Shown: positions 7,885 through 15,330, counted from the stretch's first letter. The stretch is 17,491 nt of DNA from Bacteroidota bacterium (GCA_023420435.1 JAEZWE010000211.1:1-17491), one strand, 5' to 3'. A program made the numbers and translations. The notes: generated by a model not told the origin, from the sequence alone.

Positions 7885-8501
7885 ATGCTTACCAAAGAAG
7901 AAAAAATAATCATCGCTGCTGAAAAACTCTTTGCTGAAAAGGGTTTCAACGGAACTTCCACCCGCGAAATTTCAAAAGCAGCCAACGTTAATATTTCCAT
8001 GATTTCATATTATTTTGGATCCAAGGAAAAATTTTTTGAAGAAATTTTTAAATACAGATCCAACGAAGGACAAAGTTTTGCCAATCATATTTTAGAAAAT
8101 AAAGAAATGAACGCTTGGGAAAAATTGTCCATCATGGTAGATAAGTATGTAGATCGTGTTCAGAAATACCGCGATTTTTTCCTAATGATGCAAAGACAAC
8201 AATGACAGCAAGTAATCCTCTTATCGAAGAATTTTTAAAGGAAAACAAAAAGAAATTCGTTTCCATGTATTTTATTGCTGTAGAACAGGGAATTCAGGAA
8301 GGCATTTTTACCAAAAATCCGCAGGTGGAGTTTATCCATTCTACCATTTCAGGAACTTTATTTACCGCGATCAATAGCGTCAAAATTTATAAAGAGATTA
8401 TGGATGGCGATGAAAATTATGAAGATGATTATACAGAAAAACTGAAATTACATTTAAAAAATATTTTAAGATACCTTTTAGGTTATGAAGAAAACAAATA
8501 A
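7885..8501 (+). pseudogene. TetR/AcrR family regulator, frameshifted
   Basis: The first frame (7885-8205) carries a typical TetR helix-turn-helix: AAEKLFAEKGFNGTSTREIS, then ISYYFGSKEKFFEEIF. It then hits TGA at 8203-8205 after FFLMMQRQQ. The remaining ligand-binding half continues in another frame (8202-8501, TASNPLIEEFLKEN onward). Restoring one base near 8200 joins the two into a protein of about 205 residues, normal for the family. A TTG start at 7855 is rejected because it overlaps the promoter; the ATG at 7885 is used. The second piece could start at the ATG at 8202, which overlaps the TGA, but half a ligand domain is unlikely to work alone. It would have repressed the efflux genes that begin at 8485. 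This may be true decay or a single-base sequence error. Confidence 0.82.
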
Positions 8502-9788
8502 TTCCGTATTCGCAACGGTGCTTTTCGTATGCGGAATAAGTGCTATAAATGCACAGGAAAAAAAATTGCGAACACTGGATGAAGCTATACAGTTGGGCGT
8601 TCAAAATTCAAAAATATTGAAAATTGACCAGACAAAAATTAAAACAGCAACTGCCAATTATATTGAAGCCAAAAACGCTCAACTTCCCTAGATGAAAGTT
8701 TCCGGAAGCGCTTTAGCTTTAGCCAATGCCAATGTAGATTTGAAGATTGCGACGCCTTCTTCTGGAGGAAATTCACCAAAAGCTAATTCTGCATTTTTTG
8801 GAAATGTAAATGCATCTTTGCCGATTTTTACGGGTGGAAGAATTAAATATGGAATCCAATCTGCAGAATATCTTATTGAAGCTTCAAAATTAAGTACCGA
8901 AAACGATAAAAATGCTATTGCTAACAATGTGGCACAAGCTTACAACAATTTGTTTAAAGCAAGTCAGTCAATAAAAGTTTTAAAAGAAAATCTTTTGGCA
9001 TCGCAAAAAAGGGATGACACTTTTTTAAAATTGGAAAACAATGACGTTATTGCCAGAAATGACCGCTTAAAAGCGAGTTTACAAACCAATACCATTGAAC
9101 TGCAACTTTTGGAAGCACAAAACAATTATACCATTTCCAATATCAATATGGATTTGCTTTTGGGTTTACCTGAGAATACCGAAATTCAAATTCATGAAGG
9201 GTATATTTCAGAAAAACTGATACAGGAAAATGCCCAATATTATTTGGATCAGGCGTTACAAAACCGCAAAATTTGCAAGCTGTAAATTATCAAAAAAGAG
9301 CAGCGGAATTAGGCATAAAATATGCAAAAGCAGAAGCATTACCAACGCTTGTTATTACAGGAGGTTATGTAGCAGCAGCAGTTCCCAATATTCTTACCGT
9401 TTGGAATGTTGCCAATATCGGAATCGGAGTGCAATATAATATAGATAACCTTTGGAAAAAAAATTCAGCGCAGTTAAAAGCGGAAGCAAAACAGGATGAA
9501 ATTTTTGTCAATAATGATTTATTGAACGATCAAATAAAACTAGAAATCAATAAGGATTTTCAGAATATGAAGTTTGCAGATCAAAGAATTACGGTTTACC
9601 AAGAAGCCGCAGATCAAGCCAACGAAAATTTCAGAATTACCAAAAGAAAATACGACAACGGATTGGCAACCATAACCGAACTTCTAGATGCAGATGCTGC
9701 CCAAATTTCAGCCAATGTAAATGTAATGAATACAAAAGCAGACTTCGCTTTGCCTTAACGAAAATTGCAACAATCCTCAGGAATTTTA
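8485..9788 (+). pseudogene. TolC-family outer-membrane efflux protein, degraded
   Basis: Three ORFs together make one TolC-type protein. At 8485-8691 there is a signal peptide (MKKTNNSVFATVLFVCG, ending SAINA before QEKK) and the mature N-terminus, RTLDEAIQLGVQNS, stopped by TAG at 8689-8691. At 8692-9285, same frame, come the periplasmic helices, including ALANANVDLK and FTGGRIKYGIQSAE, ending in a frameshift near 9268. At about 9270-9758 come the second half (AAELGIKYAKAEALPTL, NFRITKRKYDNGLATITELLDA) and a TAA at 9756-9758, where the coding sense continues as RKLQQSSG. Repaired, the protein would have about 430 residues, normal for the family. It would form the outer-membrane channel of a tripartite pump. 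The start overlaps the end of the TetR gene by 17 bases, so the two were one operon. Three lesions, two of them stop codons, make real decay likely. Confidence 0.85.
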
Positions 9789-9903
9789 TATGGATGTTTT
9801 CCTTTATTTGGGATTGATGTTCTTAATTTGTGTTCCGTTTATCCTTTTGGTTCGTCAGAAAAAAGGAGGTAAAACCGTTGATTTAATTGAAGCCATGTAT
9901 TAA
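9760..9903 (+). pseudogene. C-terminal remnant of a probable DHA2-type MFS drug transporter
   Basis: The frame reads NNPQEFYMDVFLYLGLMF, then a hydrophobic stretch ending in PFILLV, then RQKKGGKTVDLIEAMY and a TAA at 9901-9903. One hydrophobic helix followed by a basic tail resembles the last transmembrane segment and C-terminus of EmrB-like (DHA2) transporters. These usually sit downstream of tetR, tolC and an EmrA/HlyD-type gene in this group. Here the fragment directly abuts the end of the TolC-type gene, in a different frame. The periplasmic adaptor gene and most of the pump (inferred about 2.5-3 kb) appear to have been lost by deletion. The exact junction cannot be placed but lies between about 9759 and 9790. 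Identification rests on a short fragment and is tentative. Confidence 0.6.
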
Positions 9904-9905
9904 TT

Positions 9906-9935
9906 AAAAAAAACACAAAATTTTGTGGTTTTTAT
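9906..9935. terminator. Bidirectional terminator between the efflux remnant and prmC
   Basis: CACAAAA (9914-9920) pairs directly with TTTTGTG (9921-9927), extended by A/T pairs beyond one mismatch. A run of A lies on the left and T on the right, so it can serve both converging units. It touches the prmC stop codon (9932-9934). Confidence 0.7.
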
Positions 9936-10780
9936 TTTCTTACAAAAATAATGCGTTCGTTTCCCGATATGTCTTTCATCAATTCAGATTTTTTAAAACC
10001 TAGAAATAGATCTAAAGTTTCGAATCCTAATTTTTGGTTGATTTCCAAGAAAATCATTCCGCTTTCCTTGAGATGGGTTTTGGCAAATTCGGCTATTTTT
10101 CTGTAGAAAATTAAAGCATCTGAAGTAGGAGAGAAGAGTGCTATTTTCGGCTCGAAATTTTTTACGGAATTTTCGATTTCGCTTTCTTCTTCTTTCCCGA
10201 TATAAGGTGGATTGGAAATGATAATGTCAAAATTTTCTCCCCATTTTTTATTCAAAAAGTCATGTTTTAAAAAGTTGATTTCCATTTGATGAAATGCTGC
10301 ATTTTTTTTTGCGATTTCCAGTGCTTGCTCCGAAATATCAATGGCGGAAATTTCTGCATTTGGAAAATATTTTTTTAAAACAATAGGAATAACTCCGCTT
10401 CCGGTTCCAATGTCCAAAATTTTAAAATTTTGAATTTTGAATTTTGAATTTTGAATTTTTGAAATGGCAAATTCCAACAATTCTTCGGTTTCAGGTCGTG
10501 GAATAAGCACATTTTCATCTACCCAAAATTTCATTCCGTAAAACTCGGTTTCGCCCAAAATTTGTTGATAAGGTTTTCCCTGTTGAAGTTGCAAAATTTG
10601 GTTTTGAAATTGGGATTGTTGATTGATATCCAATTCTTTACTCAGTTGATTTCGTAACTGAACCTTATCCAAATTCAGAATTTTTTCCGTGAAAAGTGGA
10701 AAAAGAAATTCAATTTCGGAATCGGAATATAATTCGGAAAGTTTTTCTTTAAATAATGTTTTGATTTTGGAAACGGTCAT
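9932..10780 (-). CDS. prmC: Peptide chain release factor N5-glutamine methyltransferase
   Basis: 282 residues, normal for PrmC/HemK. PrmC methylates the glutamine of the GGQ motif in release factors RF1 and RF2, using S-adenosylmethionine. The N-terminal helical domain is followed by IPRPETEELLEFA (about 93-105), SAM motif I ILDIGTGSGVIPIVL (about 121-135), and the catalytic NPPY (190-193) in IIISNPPYIGKEEE. Between the two domains the protein carries a low-complexity stretch (KIQNSKFKIQNFK, about 108-120) encoded by a heptanucleotide tandem repeat. The start codon overlaps the stop of yaaA by one base (TAATG), suggesting translational coupling. The reading frame is intact. Confidence 0.93.
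   Translation of the reverse strand: MTVSKIKTLFKEKLSELYSDSEIEFLFPLFTEKILNLDKVQLRNQLSKELDINQQSQFQNQILQLQQGKPYQQILGETEFYGMKFWVDENVLIPRPETEELLEFAISKIQNSKFKIQNFKILDIGTGSGVIPIVLKKYFPNAEISAIDISEQALEIAKKNAAFHQMEINFLKHDFLNKKWGENFDIIISNPPYIGKEEESEIENSVKNFEPKIALFSPTSDALIFYRKIAEFAKTHLKESGMIFLEINQKLGFETLDLFLGFKKSELMKDISGNERIIFVRK
10428..10463. repeat. TTTTGAA heptanucleotide tandem repeat inside prmC
   Basis: On the + strand, four exact TTTTGAA units occupy 10428-10455, followed by an 8-base variant TTTTTGAA (10456-10463). The unit length is not a multiple of three, so gain or loss of one copy would shift the prmC frame just before SAM motif I. In the present copy number the frame is open. Confidence 0.85.
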
Positions 10781-11538
10781 TATCTTGTAAATACCAAATT
10801 TGTTTCTGTTGATCTTTCTTCATCAATTAAATAACCTTCATAGTTGAAAGCTTTAACGTCATTCAAATTTTTGGCATTGGTTTCGGCACAAAATCTTACC
10901 ATCAAACCTCTTGCATGTTTGGTATAAACTACTATGGTTTTGGGTTTTCCGGTTTTCATTTCATAAAAATCGAAATTAATAACCGGGGCATTCAGTTTCT
11001 TTTTGTCAAAAACTTTAAAATATTCTGTGCTGGCTAAATTCAAAATTAAATCTTTGGTTTTGAGTTCAGAATTGAGTTGTTCTGTAACTTTTTCCCGCCA
11101 AAATTCATATAAATTAGGATATTTGTCGAACTTAAATGCTCTGCCCATTTCTAAGCGGTACAGCATAATTTTGTCGGAAGGTTTTAGGAATCCGTACAAA
11201 CCGGAAATCATTCTATAATTTTGTTGAAGATAATCTAGTGATTTTTGATCTAAAGTTTTGGCATCCAAACCCCGATAAACTTCTCCTACAAAAGCAAACA
11301 TCGCATTGGAACTCTCTTTTGGTTTTGGTTTCGAATTCCAGTTTTGGTTTCTTTCCCAGTTTTCATCTGCAAGTTTCGGTGAAATTTCCATTAATGTAGA
11401 CAAAAATTTTGGTGATTTTTGCTTTAAAAAAGATTGAATAAAGGCGGCATCTTCAATGAATTTTGGAGTTGTAGGACGCAATAAATCCGTTCTGTTTTCA
11501 ATATTCATCAGTTTTGCAGGAGAAGTAACGATTTTCAT
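10780..11538 (-). CDS. yaaA: Peroxide stress protein YaaA (DUF328/UPF0246)
   Basis: 252 residues. The N-terminus MKIVTSPAKLMN matches the family's I(V/L)(L/T)SPAK start. The central RGLDAKTLDQKSLDYLQ and LYGFLKPSDKIMLYRLEMG (about 113-133) are the conserved core. The C-terminus has KHARGLMVRFCAE and NYEGYLID. In E. coli, YaaA is induced by OxyR, lowers free iron during hydrogen peroxide stress and binds DNA; the function here is by family. It is the upstream partner of prmC, with a one-base overlap. The 93 bases before it contain short TAGGRAT heptamers but no clear promoter. The gene is complete. Confidence 0.92.
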   Translation of the reverse strand: MKIVTSPAKLMNIENRTDLLRPTTPKFIEDAAFIQSFLKQKSPKFLSTLMEISPKLADENWERNQNWNSKPKPKESSNAMFAFVGEVYRGLDAKTLDQKSLDYLQQNYRMISGLYGFLKPSDKIMLYRLEMGRAFKFDKYPNLYEFWREKVTEQLNSELKTKDLILNLASTEYFKVFDKKKLNAPVINFDFYEMKTGKPKTIVVYTKHARGLMVRFCAETNAKNLNDVKAFNYEGYLIDEERSTETNLVFTR

Positions 11539-11548
11539 GGATAGCTTT

Positions 11549-11572
11549 TAGGGATTAGGAATTAGGATTTAG
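11549..11572. repeat. Short TAGGRAT-type heptamer tandem repeat
   Basis: TAGGGAT (11549-11555), TAGGAAT (11556-11562) and TAGGATT (11563-11569), then TAG, form about 3.4 near-identical 7-base units in the gap between yaaA and the YciO-family gene. A related TTAGGAATAGG lies at 12261-12271, upstream of the next gene. No function is evident. Confidence 0.6.
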
Positions 11573-11631
11573 TTTGGGAAATTAATTTTATTTTTTGAAA
11601 AAATTAGAAACTAAAAATTCATCATTTAAAA

Positions 11632-12243
11632 TTATAAAATTCCTTTTCCTTCACGGATAATTTCAGGTTCTCCGGAGGTTAAATCTACAATGGTTGAAGC
11701 CATGTTGTCTCCATTTCCCGAATCGATGACAATATCTACCAAATGCTCGAATTTTTCTGCAATTAATTCCGGATCTGTGGTATATTCAATGATTTCATCA
11801 TCGTCTTTGATGGAGGTTGAAGCAATTGGATTGCCTAATTTTTCTACAATAGTTTTGGGGATGTTATGATCTGGAACTCTGATTCCAACCGTTTTGTGAC
11901 CTTTGTAAGCCAATGGAAGATTTTTGTTGGCTTCCAAAATAAAAGTGAAAGGTCCGGGAACATTGTTTTTCAAAATTCTGAAAACCGCAGTATCAATAGG
12001 TTTTGTGAAAGATGAAAGGTGGCTTAAATCATTACAAATAATAGAAAATTTAGATTTTTCCAGTTTCACTTTTTTTATTTGTGACAGCTTTTCCATTGCT
12101 CTAATATTGTTGATGTCACAACCCATGGCGTAGACTGTATCGGACGGATAAATAATTAAACCGCCATTTTGTAGGGCTTTTACGACTTCATTAATAAAAT
12201 TTTCCTGCGGATTTTCGGGATATATTTTTAAAATTTTTGCCAT
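11632..12243 (-). CDS. Sua5/YciO/YrdC/YwlC family protein (YciO-like; annotated threonylcarbamoyl-AMP synthase)
   Basis: 203 residues forming a single YrdC-type domain. GGLIIYPSDTVYAMGCDI (about 27-44) is the conserved nucleotide-binding region. NNVPGPFTFIL (about 93-103), TVGIRVPDHNI (about 118-128) and NPIASTSI (about 137-144) follow. The opening IYPENPQENFINEVVKAL, the overall length and the ending STIVDLTSGEPEIIREGKG resemble the E. coli YciO branch more than the shorter TsaC/YrdC or the longer Sua5. TsaC/Sua5 makes threonylcarbamoyl-AMP for tRNA t6A37; whether YciO-type proteins do so with good activity is less certain, so no symbol is given. The gene is complete, alone between two gaps, and read with yaaA and prmC. 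Confidence 0.88.
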   Translation of the reverse strand: MAKILKIYPENPQENFINEVVKALQNGGLIIYPSDTVYAMGCDINNIRAMEKLSQIKKVKLEKSKFSIICNDLSHLSSFTKPIDTAVFRILKNNVPGPFTFILEANKNLPLAYKGHKTVGIRVPDHNIPKTIVEKLGNPIASTSIKDDDEIIEYTTDPELIAEKFEHLVDIVIDSGNGDNMASTIVDLTSGEPEIIREGKGIL

Positions 12244-12277
12244 TAATTTAGAATGAAGAATTAGGAATAGGTACCAA

Positions 12278-12285
12278 CAAATTTA
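12278..12285 (-). promoter_or_regulatory. Possible -7 element for the YciO-family gene
   Basis: On the minus strand this reads TAAATTTG, an exact TAnnTTTG match, 35 bases before the start codon. No well-spaced TTG -33 element was found, so this is tentative. Confidence 0.4.
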
Positions 12286-12312
12286 CGGTTTTAAAAAGAG
12301 ATTTTATGAAAC

Positions 12313-12341
12313 AAAAAAGAGTAATCCAAAAATTACTCTTT
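12313..12341 (-). terminator. Terminator downstream of the cupin gene
   Basis: AAAGAGTAAT (12316-12325) and ATTACTCTTT (12332-12341) form a perfect 10-bp stem with a 6-base loop. Read on the minus strand, a T run (12318 down to 12313) follows, placing it after the cupin gene. Confidence 0.85.
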
Positions 12342-12364
12342 CTAAAAATTCATTTTTTAGGAAT

Positions 12365-12706
12365 TTATTTTCGATTATAATCATCCTCCAACCTAACAAT
12401 ATCATCTTCACCAAAATAGGTTCCGTACTGAACTTCGATAAAAATAACTGGTTCTGTCGTTCTATTTTCAATTCTGTGAGGGGTTCCCAAAGGAATTTTT
12501 GCTACTTCACCTACGCCAAAATCTTGAACTTTATCATGGATGGTTATCGTACCAACACCTGCAACAATAGTCCAAACTTCAGATCTTTTGTGATGATATT
12601 GTAGCGATAATCTTTTTCCGGGATTTACTTGTATTCGTTTTACCTTATGAGTTTCAGCATCTTCCAATACCCAAAATTCTCCCCAAGGTCTTATATCGTG
12701 TTCCAT
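12365..12706 (-). CDS. Stand-alone cupin, mannose-6-phosphate isomerase type II C-terminal domain
   Basis: 113 residues that are nearly all one cupin domain: RPWGEFWVLED at the start, GKRLSLQYHHKRSEVW (30-45) with probable metal ligands His38/His39 and Glu43, IPLGTPHRIEN (71-81) with His77, and VQYGTYFGEDDIVRLEDDY at the end. This matches the phosphomannose isomerase half of bifunctional ManC/AlgA proteins, here without the GDP-mannose pyrophosphorylase half. It may be a sugar-phosphate isomerase or an uncharacterised cupin; no neighbouring polysaccharide genes narrow it. It is flanked by its own terminator and by that of the upstream tRNA, so it is a single-gene unit. A TACTTTTG -7-like element lies at 12727-12734. 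Confidence 0.88.
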   Translation of the reverse strand: MEHDIRPWGEFWVLEDAETHKVKRIQVNPGKRLSLQYHHKRSEVWTIVAGVGTITIHDKVQDFGVGEVAKIPLGTPHRIENRTTEPVIFIEVQYGTYFGEDDIVRLEDDYNRK

Positions 12707-12726
12707 TAAACTTGATCAAATTTCTT

Positions 12727-12734
12727 CAAAAGTA
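12727..12734 (-). promoter_or_regulatory. Possible -7 element for the cupin gene
   Basis: The minus strand reads TACTTTTG, matching TAnnTTTG, 21 bases before the start codon and between the tRNA terminator and the gene. A properly spaced TTG is not seen. Confidence 0.4.
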
Positions 12735-12750
12735 AAGATTTTTTATTCAA

Positions 12751-12785
12751 AAAGAAAAGAGAATCAATATTTGATTCTCTTTTTT
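12751..12785 (-). terminator. Terminator of the initiator tRNA gene
   Basis: AAAAGAGAATCAA (12755-12767) and TTGATTCTCTTTT (12771-12783) form a perfect 13-bp stem with a 3-base loop. It lies just 3' of the tRNA on the minus strand and is followed there by a T-rich run. Confidence 0.87.
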
Positions 12786-12787
12786 AG

Positions 12788-12860
<73 letters not shown>

Positions 12861-12871
12861 ATATTGGACTG

Positions 12872-12902
12872 CAAATATAGAAACAATTTTTAATTCTTCC
12901 AA
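12872..12902 (-). promoter_or_regulatory. Promoter of the initiator tRNA gene
   Basis: On the minus strand TTG (12902-12900), then 20 bases, then TATATTTG (12879-12872), an exact Bacteroidetes-type promoter. The predicted start is near 12865, about five bases before the mature tRNA 5' end. Confidence 0.75.
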
Positions 12903-12974
12903 ATGATTTGTGAAATAATTTTAAATTATAATTTTTTTGTATTCATTTTCAATAATTTATATTTAAAATTAAAT

Positions 12975-12996
12975 TATCACTATAAAAATAGTTGTA
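12975..12996. promoter_or_regulatory. BlaI-type operator O1 (upstream copy)
   Basis: TATCACTA (12975-12982), a 6-base spacer, then TAGTTGTA (12989-12996). It has the same layout as the perfect site at 13022-13043, with two mismatches in the right arm. It overlaps the TTG -33 element (12992-12994). Confidence 0.6.
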
Positions 12997-13021
12997 TTGT
13001 ATTAAAATAATTATACATTTG
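12992..13021 (+). promoter_or_regulatory. Promoter of blaI-blaR1
   Basis: TTG (12992-12994), 19 bases, then TACATTTG (13014-13021), an exact match to TTG-N19-TAnnTTTG. The predicted start, near 13027, falls inside operator O2, and the -33 element falls inside O1. Confidence 0.75.
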
Positions 13022-13043
13022 TATCACTATTTAATTAGTGATA
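13022..13043. promoter_or_regulatory. BlaI-type operator O2 (perfect copy)
   Basis: TATCACTA (13022-13029) and TAGTGATA (13036-13043) are perfect 8-bp inverted repeats with a 6-base spacer, directly after the -7 element. The TAGTGATA half-site repeats the pattern of O1, 47 bases away. The position fits autorepression by the adjacent BlaI protein. Confidence 0.7.
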
Positions 13044-13076
13044 TAATTAAAGCTTAATGAAATAATTTACCACAAA

Positions 13077-13442
13077 ATGAAAATTCAGGCATTAACAAAA
13101 GCAGAAGAGCAAGTGATGCAATACCTTTGGATTCTGGGGAAAAGCTTTTTAAAGGATATTTTAGAGCAATTTCCCGAGCCAAAACCACATACCAATACCG
13201 TTTCAACCATTTTAAAAGTTTTGAAAGAAAAAGATTTTGTTGATTATGAGGTTTTCGGAAGACAGCATCAATATTATCCATTAATATCCAAAGAGCAATA
13301 CAGTGGAAAATCTATAAAAAGTTTGGTAAAAAATTATTTTTCGGGTTCTTACACGGATGCAGTTTCTTTTCTAATAGAGAAAAATGAAATCAGTGTAGAA
13401 GATTTGGAAATGCTGCTGAATGAATTAAAAAATAAAGAATAA
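13077..13442 (+). CDS. BlaI/MecI/CopY family transcriptional repressor
   Basis: 121 residues. A winged-helix N-terminal domain begins LTKAEEQVMQYLWILG (about 6-21), includes the recognition-helix region PKPHTNTVSTILKVLKEKDFV (about 35-55) and the wing YEVFGRQHQYYPLISKEQY (about 57-75). The C-terminal dimerisation helices include SLVKNYFSGSYTDAVSFLIE and VEDLEMLLNELKN. BlaI-type repressors bind as dimers to inverted repeats and are cleaved when the BlaR1/MecR1-type M56 protease partner is activated. Two such inverted repeats flank the promoter. The partner gene starts one base after this stop but is broken. The gene is intact and normal in length. Whether it senses beta-lactams cannot be told; no beta-lactamase gene is next to it. 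Confidence 0.92.
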   Translation: MKIQALTKAEEQVMQYLWILGKSFLKDILEQFPEPKPHTNTVSTILKVLKEKDFVDYEVFGRQHQYYPLISKEQYSGKSIKSLVKNYFSGSYTDAVSFLIEKNEISVEDLEMLLNELKNKE

Positions 13443-13443
13443 C

Positions 13444-15295
13444 ATGGAAGCTTTATTAATTTATTTTGCCAAAGTTCTGCTAAGTTCTACAGTATTATTT
13501 GCTTATTATCATTTAATGCTAAGAGACAGAACTTTCCATCATTATAACCGATTTTATCTTTTAGGGATCGTTGTTATTAGTCTACTTCTTCCTTTACTGA
13601 AATGATATTATTTTGCACTTGAAGTAAATGATGATATCTATCTATTATTAAATAATATACAAAATTTTAAATCAACTAATACTTTAAATAATGATAACCT
13701 ATATTTTGGGATTATTTCTTCGATTTTTGGAGTGGTTTCTGTCTTACTTTTAGTGAAATTTTTTATTGGAATTATACAAGTAAAAAACTTAAAAAGGCAA
13801 TTTCCTAAAGAAAATTTTGAAGGATTTTCCTTTTATCAAACCAATTTGGAAAATGCTCCTTTTTCATTTTTCAAAAATTTATTTTGGAAAAATACCATTT
13901 TGTTGAATTCAGATTTGGGACGCCAAATTTTAAAACATGAGATGGTCCATATCGAACAGAAACACAGTTTCGATAAAGTTTTTATAGAAGTTGTTATCGG
14001 AATTTTTTGGTTCAACCCTGTTTTTTGGATGATCAAAAAAGAAATCAACTTAATTCATGAATATTTGGCGGACAAAAAAGCAGTAAGGAAATCCGACACC
14101 AAAGCTTTGCGCAGATGCTATTGGGAAGTCATTTTTCCGGAAATGTGCTTCCAGGAACAAGTCCCTTTCTTAGTTCTAACATCAAAAAAAGATTAAAAAT
14201 GTTACAAAAACCCACCACAAAATTTGGTTATGCGCACAGAATTCTAGCGCTACCTTTAATTTTCACCCTTACTTTTGCTTATGCGGTGAATGCAAAAAAT
14301 AAAGAAATTAAAGAAACCAATGCTTTTCTTGAACAGAGAGTTGCAGAATTTAAAAAGGATACTGTTAAACCAACGATAGAAGCTAAATTACTTGATATTA
14401 ATAAAAAAAATATTTCAGAAAATGAAAACATGGTAAAAGATTCCACTTCAAAGTATGTTGTTTCATCGGTTTATAAAGAAGGCAATTTGAATAAAAAAAG
14501 GTTTTTTCAAGTATAGAAAATTCATCAGAAAATGATGTTTTTAAAATTGGAAAAAAAATCTGTTTCAAAAGAAGAATTCATTAAATTTTTTAACGGAATT
14601 TCTTAGACCAAGAATTATATCTATGGATATTCTAATACATTTCAGGGAAAACAAAAAAAATTATTTTTTATTGACAAAAGACCTACAGAAGCAGAATTTG
14701 AAAAGACGATGGACAAGTTTCGAAAAAAAAAATCGATGAAAAAGTAAATGAAACTGTAAATACAGCTGTAGCACTTTCTAAAAGCAATGAAAACTGGAAA
14801 GTTGAGAATAATTTTGATGCTGGAGCTTTGAAGATGAAAATCAAAATGGAGCAAAATACTCAAAATAACCAATCAAATCCTTGGATATTAAATGTAAAAG
14901 CACAGGATACTACAGGAACTAAAAAACAAATGCAAGCAGCAAGAAATTCCGCCTATGAAGCTGCCAGAAAAGCAGCAATAGCTTCGAAAATTGCAAGAGA
15001 TATTGAAGGAACTTTAGCTTCTGATGAACTGATAGCTGCAGCAAGAAAAAATGCGGATGAAACACGGAAAGAAGCGGAAGAAGCTAGAGTTAAAGCAGTC
15101 ATCAATGTTTCATCTTTAGGCAAAAATTATTCTATCCTTACCAAAAAAGAAGACGGTAAAATAAAATACTACGTTAATGGAGTAGAAATGGAAAAGCCAG
15201 CTTTGGACGCCGAATTGAAAGTTAGTGATATAAAATATGTAAATGTTGAAAAAGGAGAAAATGGAAATAGAATTTACATTCTCACCAAAAAATAA
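13444..15295 (+). pseudogene. BlaR1-type M56 family metallopeptidase (antirepressor), degraded
   Basis: One ancestral gene of about 615 codons is now in pieces. At 13444-13605, an N-terminal membrane part, MEALLIYFAKVLLSSTVLFA, ends at an in-frame TGA (13603-13605). The same frame continues (13606-14196) with more membrane segments and the zinc-protease motif HEMVHIEQKH, then EYLADKKAV. Near 14108 the frame shifts; MLLGSHFSGNV, RLKMLQKPTTKFGYA and a last membrane helix follow in the frame of 14115-14516. Beyond come TAG stops at 14514 and 14604, a TAA at 14745 and a frame change at a run of ten A (14723-14732). The final frame holds an Ala/Arg-rich helical stretch and a C-terminal YYVNGVEMEKPAL...DIKYVNVEKGENG region (to 15295), resembling the small repeats seen after M56 domains in Bacteroidetes. 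The intact protein would sense a signal and trigger removal of the BlaI repressor. Confidence 0.85.
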
Positions 15296-15298
15296 AAT

Positions 15299-15329
15299 AA
15301 AAAAATCCTGAGAATTTCAGGATTTTTTA
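15299..15329. terminator. Bidirectional terminator between the blaR1 remnant and transaldolase
   Basis: AAAAATCCTGA (15301-15311) and TCAGGATTTTT (15317-15327) form a perfect 11-bp stem with a 5-base loop, flanked by A and T runs. It lies between convergent genes and can serve both. Confidence 0.88.
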
Positions 15330-15330
15330 T

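Noticed and set aside
8191..8210. Programmed ribosomal frameshift in tetR
   Set aside because: There is no classic slippery heptamer or stimulating structure at the break, and the neighbouring genes carry independent lesions, so decay or sequence error is simpler.
11549..11572. Telomere-like repeat
   Set aside because: Resemblance to TTAGGG is superficial; the units are 7 bases, few and imperfect, within a bacterial intergenic gap.
14642..14872. Minus-strand ORF within the blaR1 remnant
   Set aside because: Lys/Glu-rich antisense reads as Phe/Ser/Ile-rich sequence; no start signal. The plus strand carries the recognisable BlaR1 remnants.
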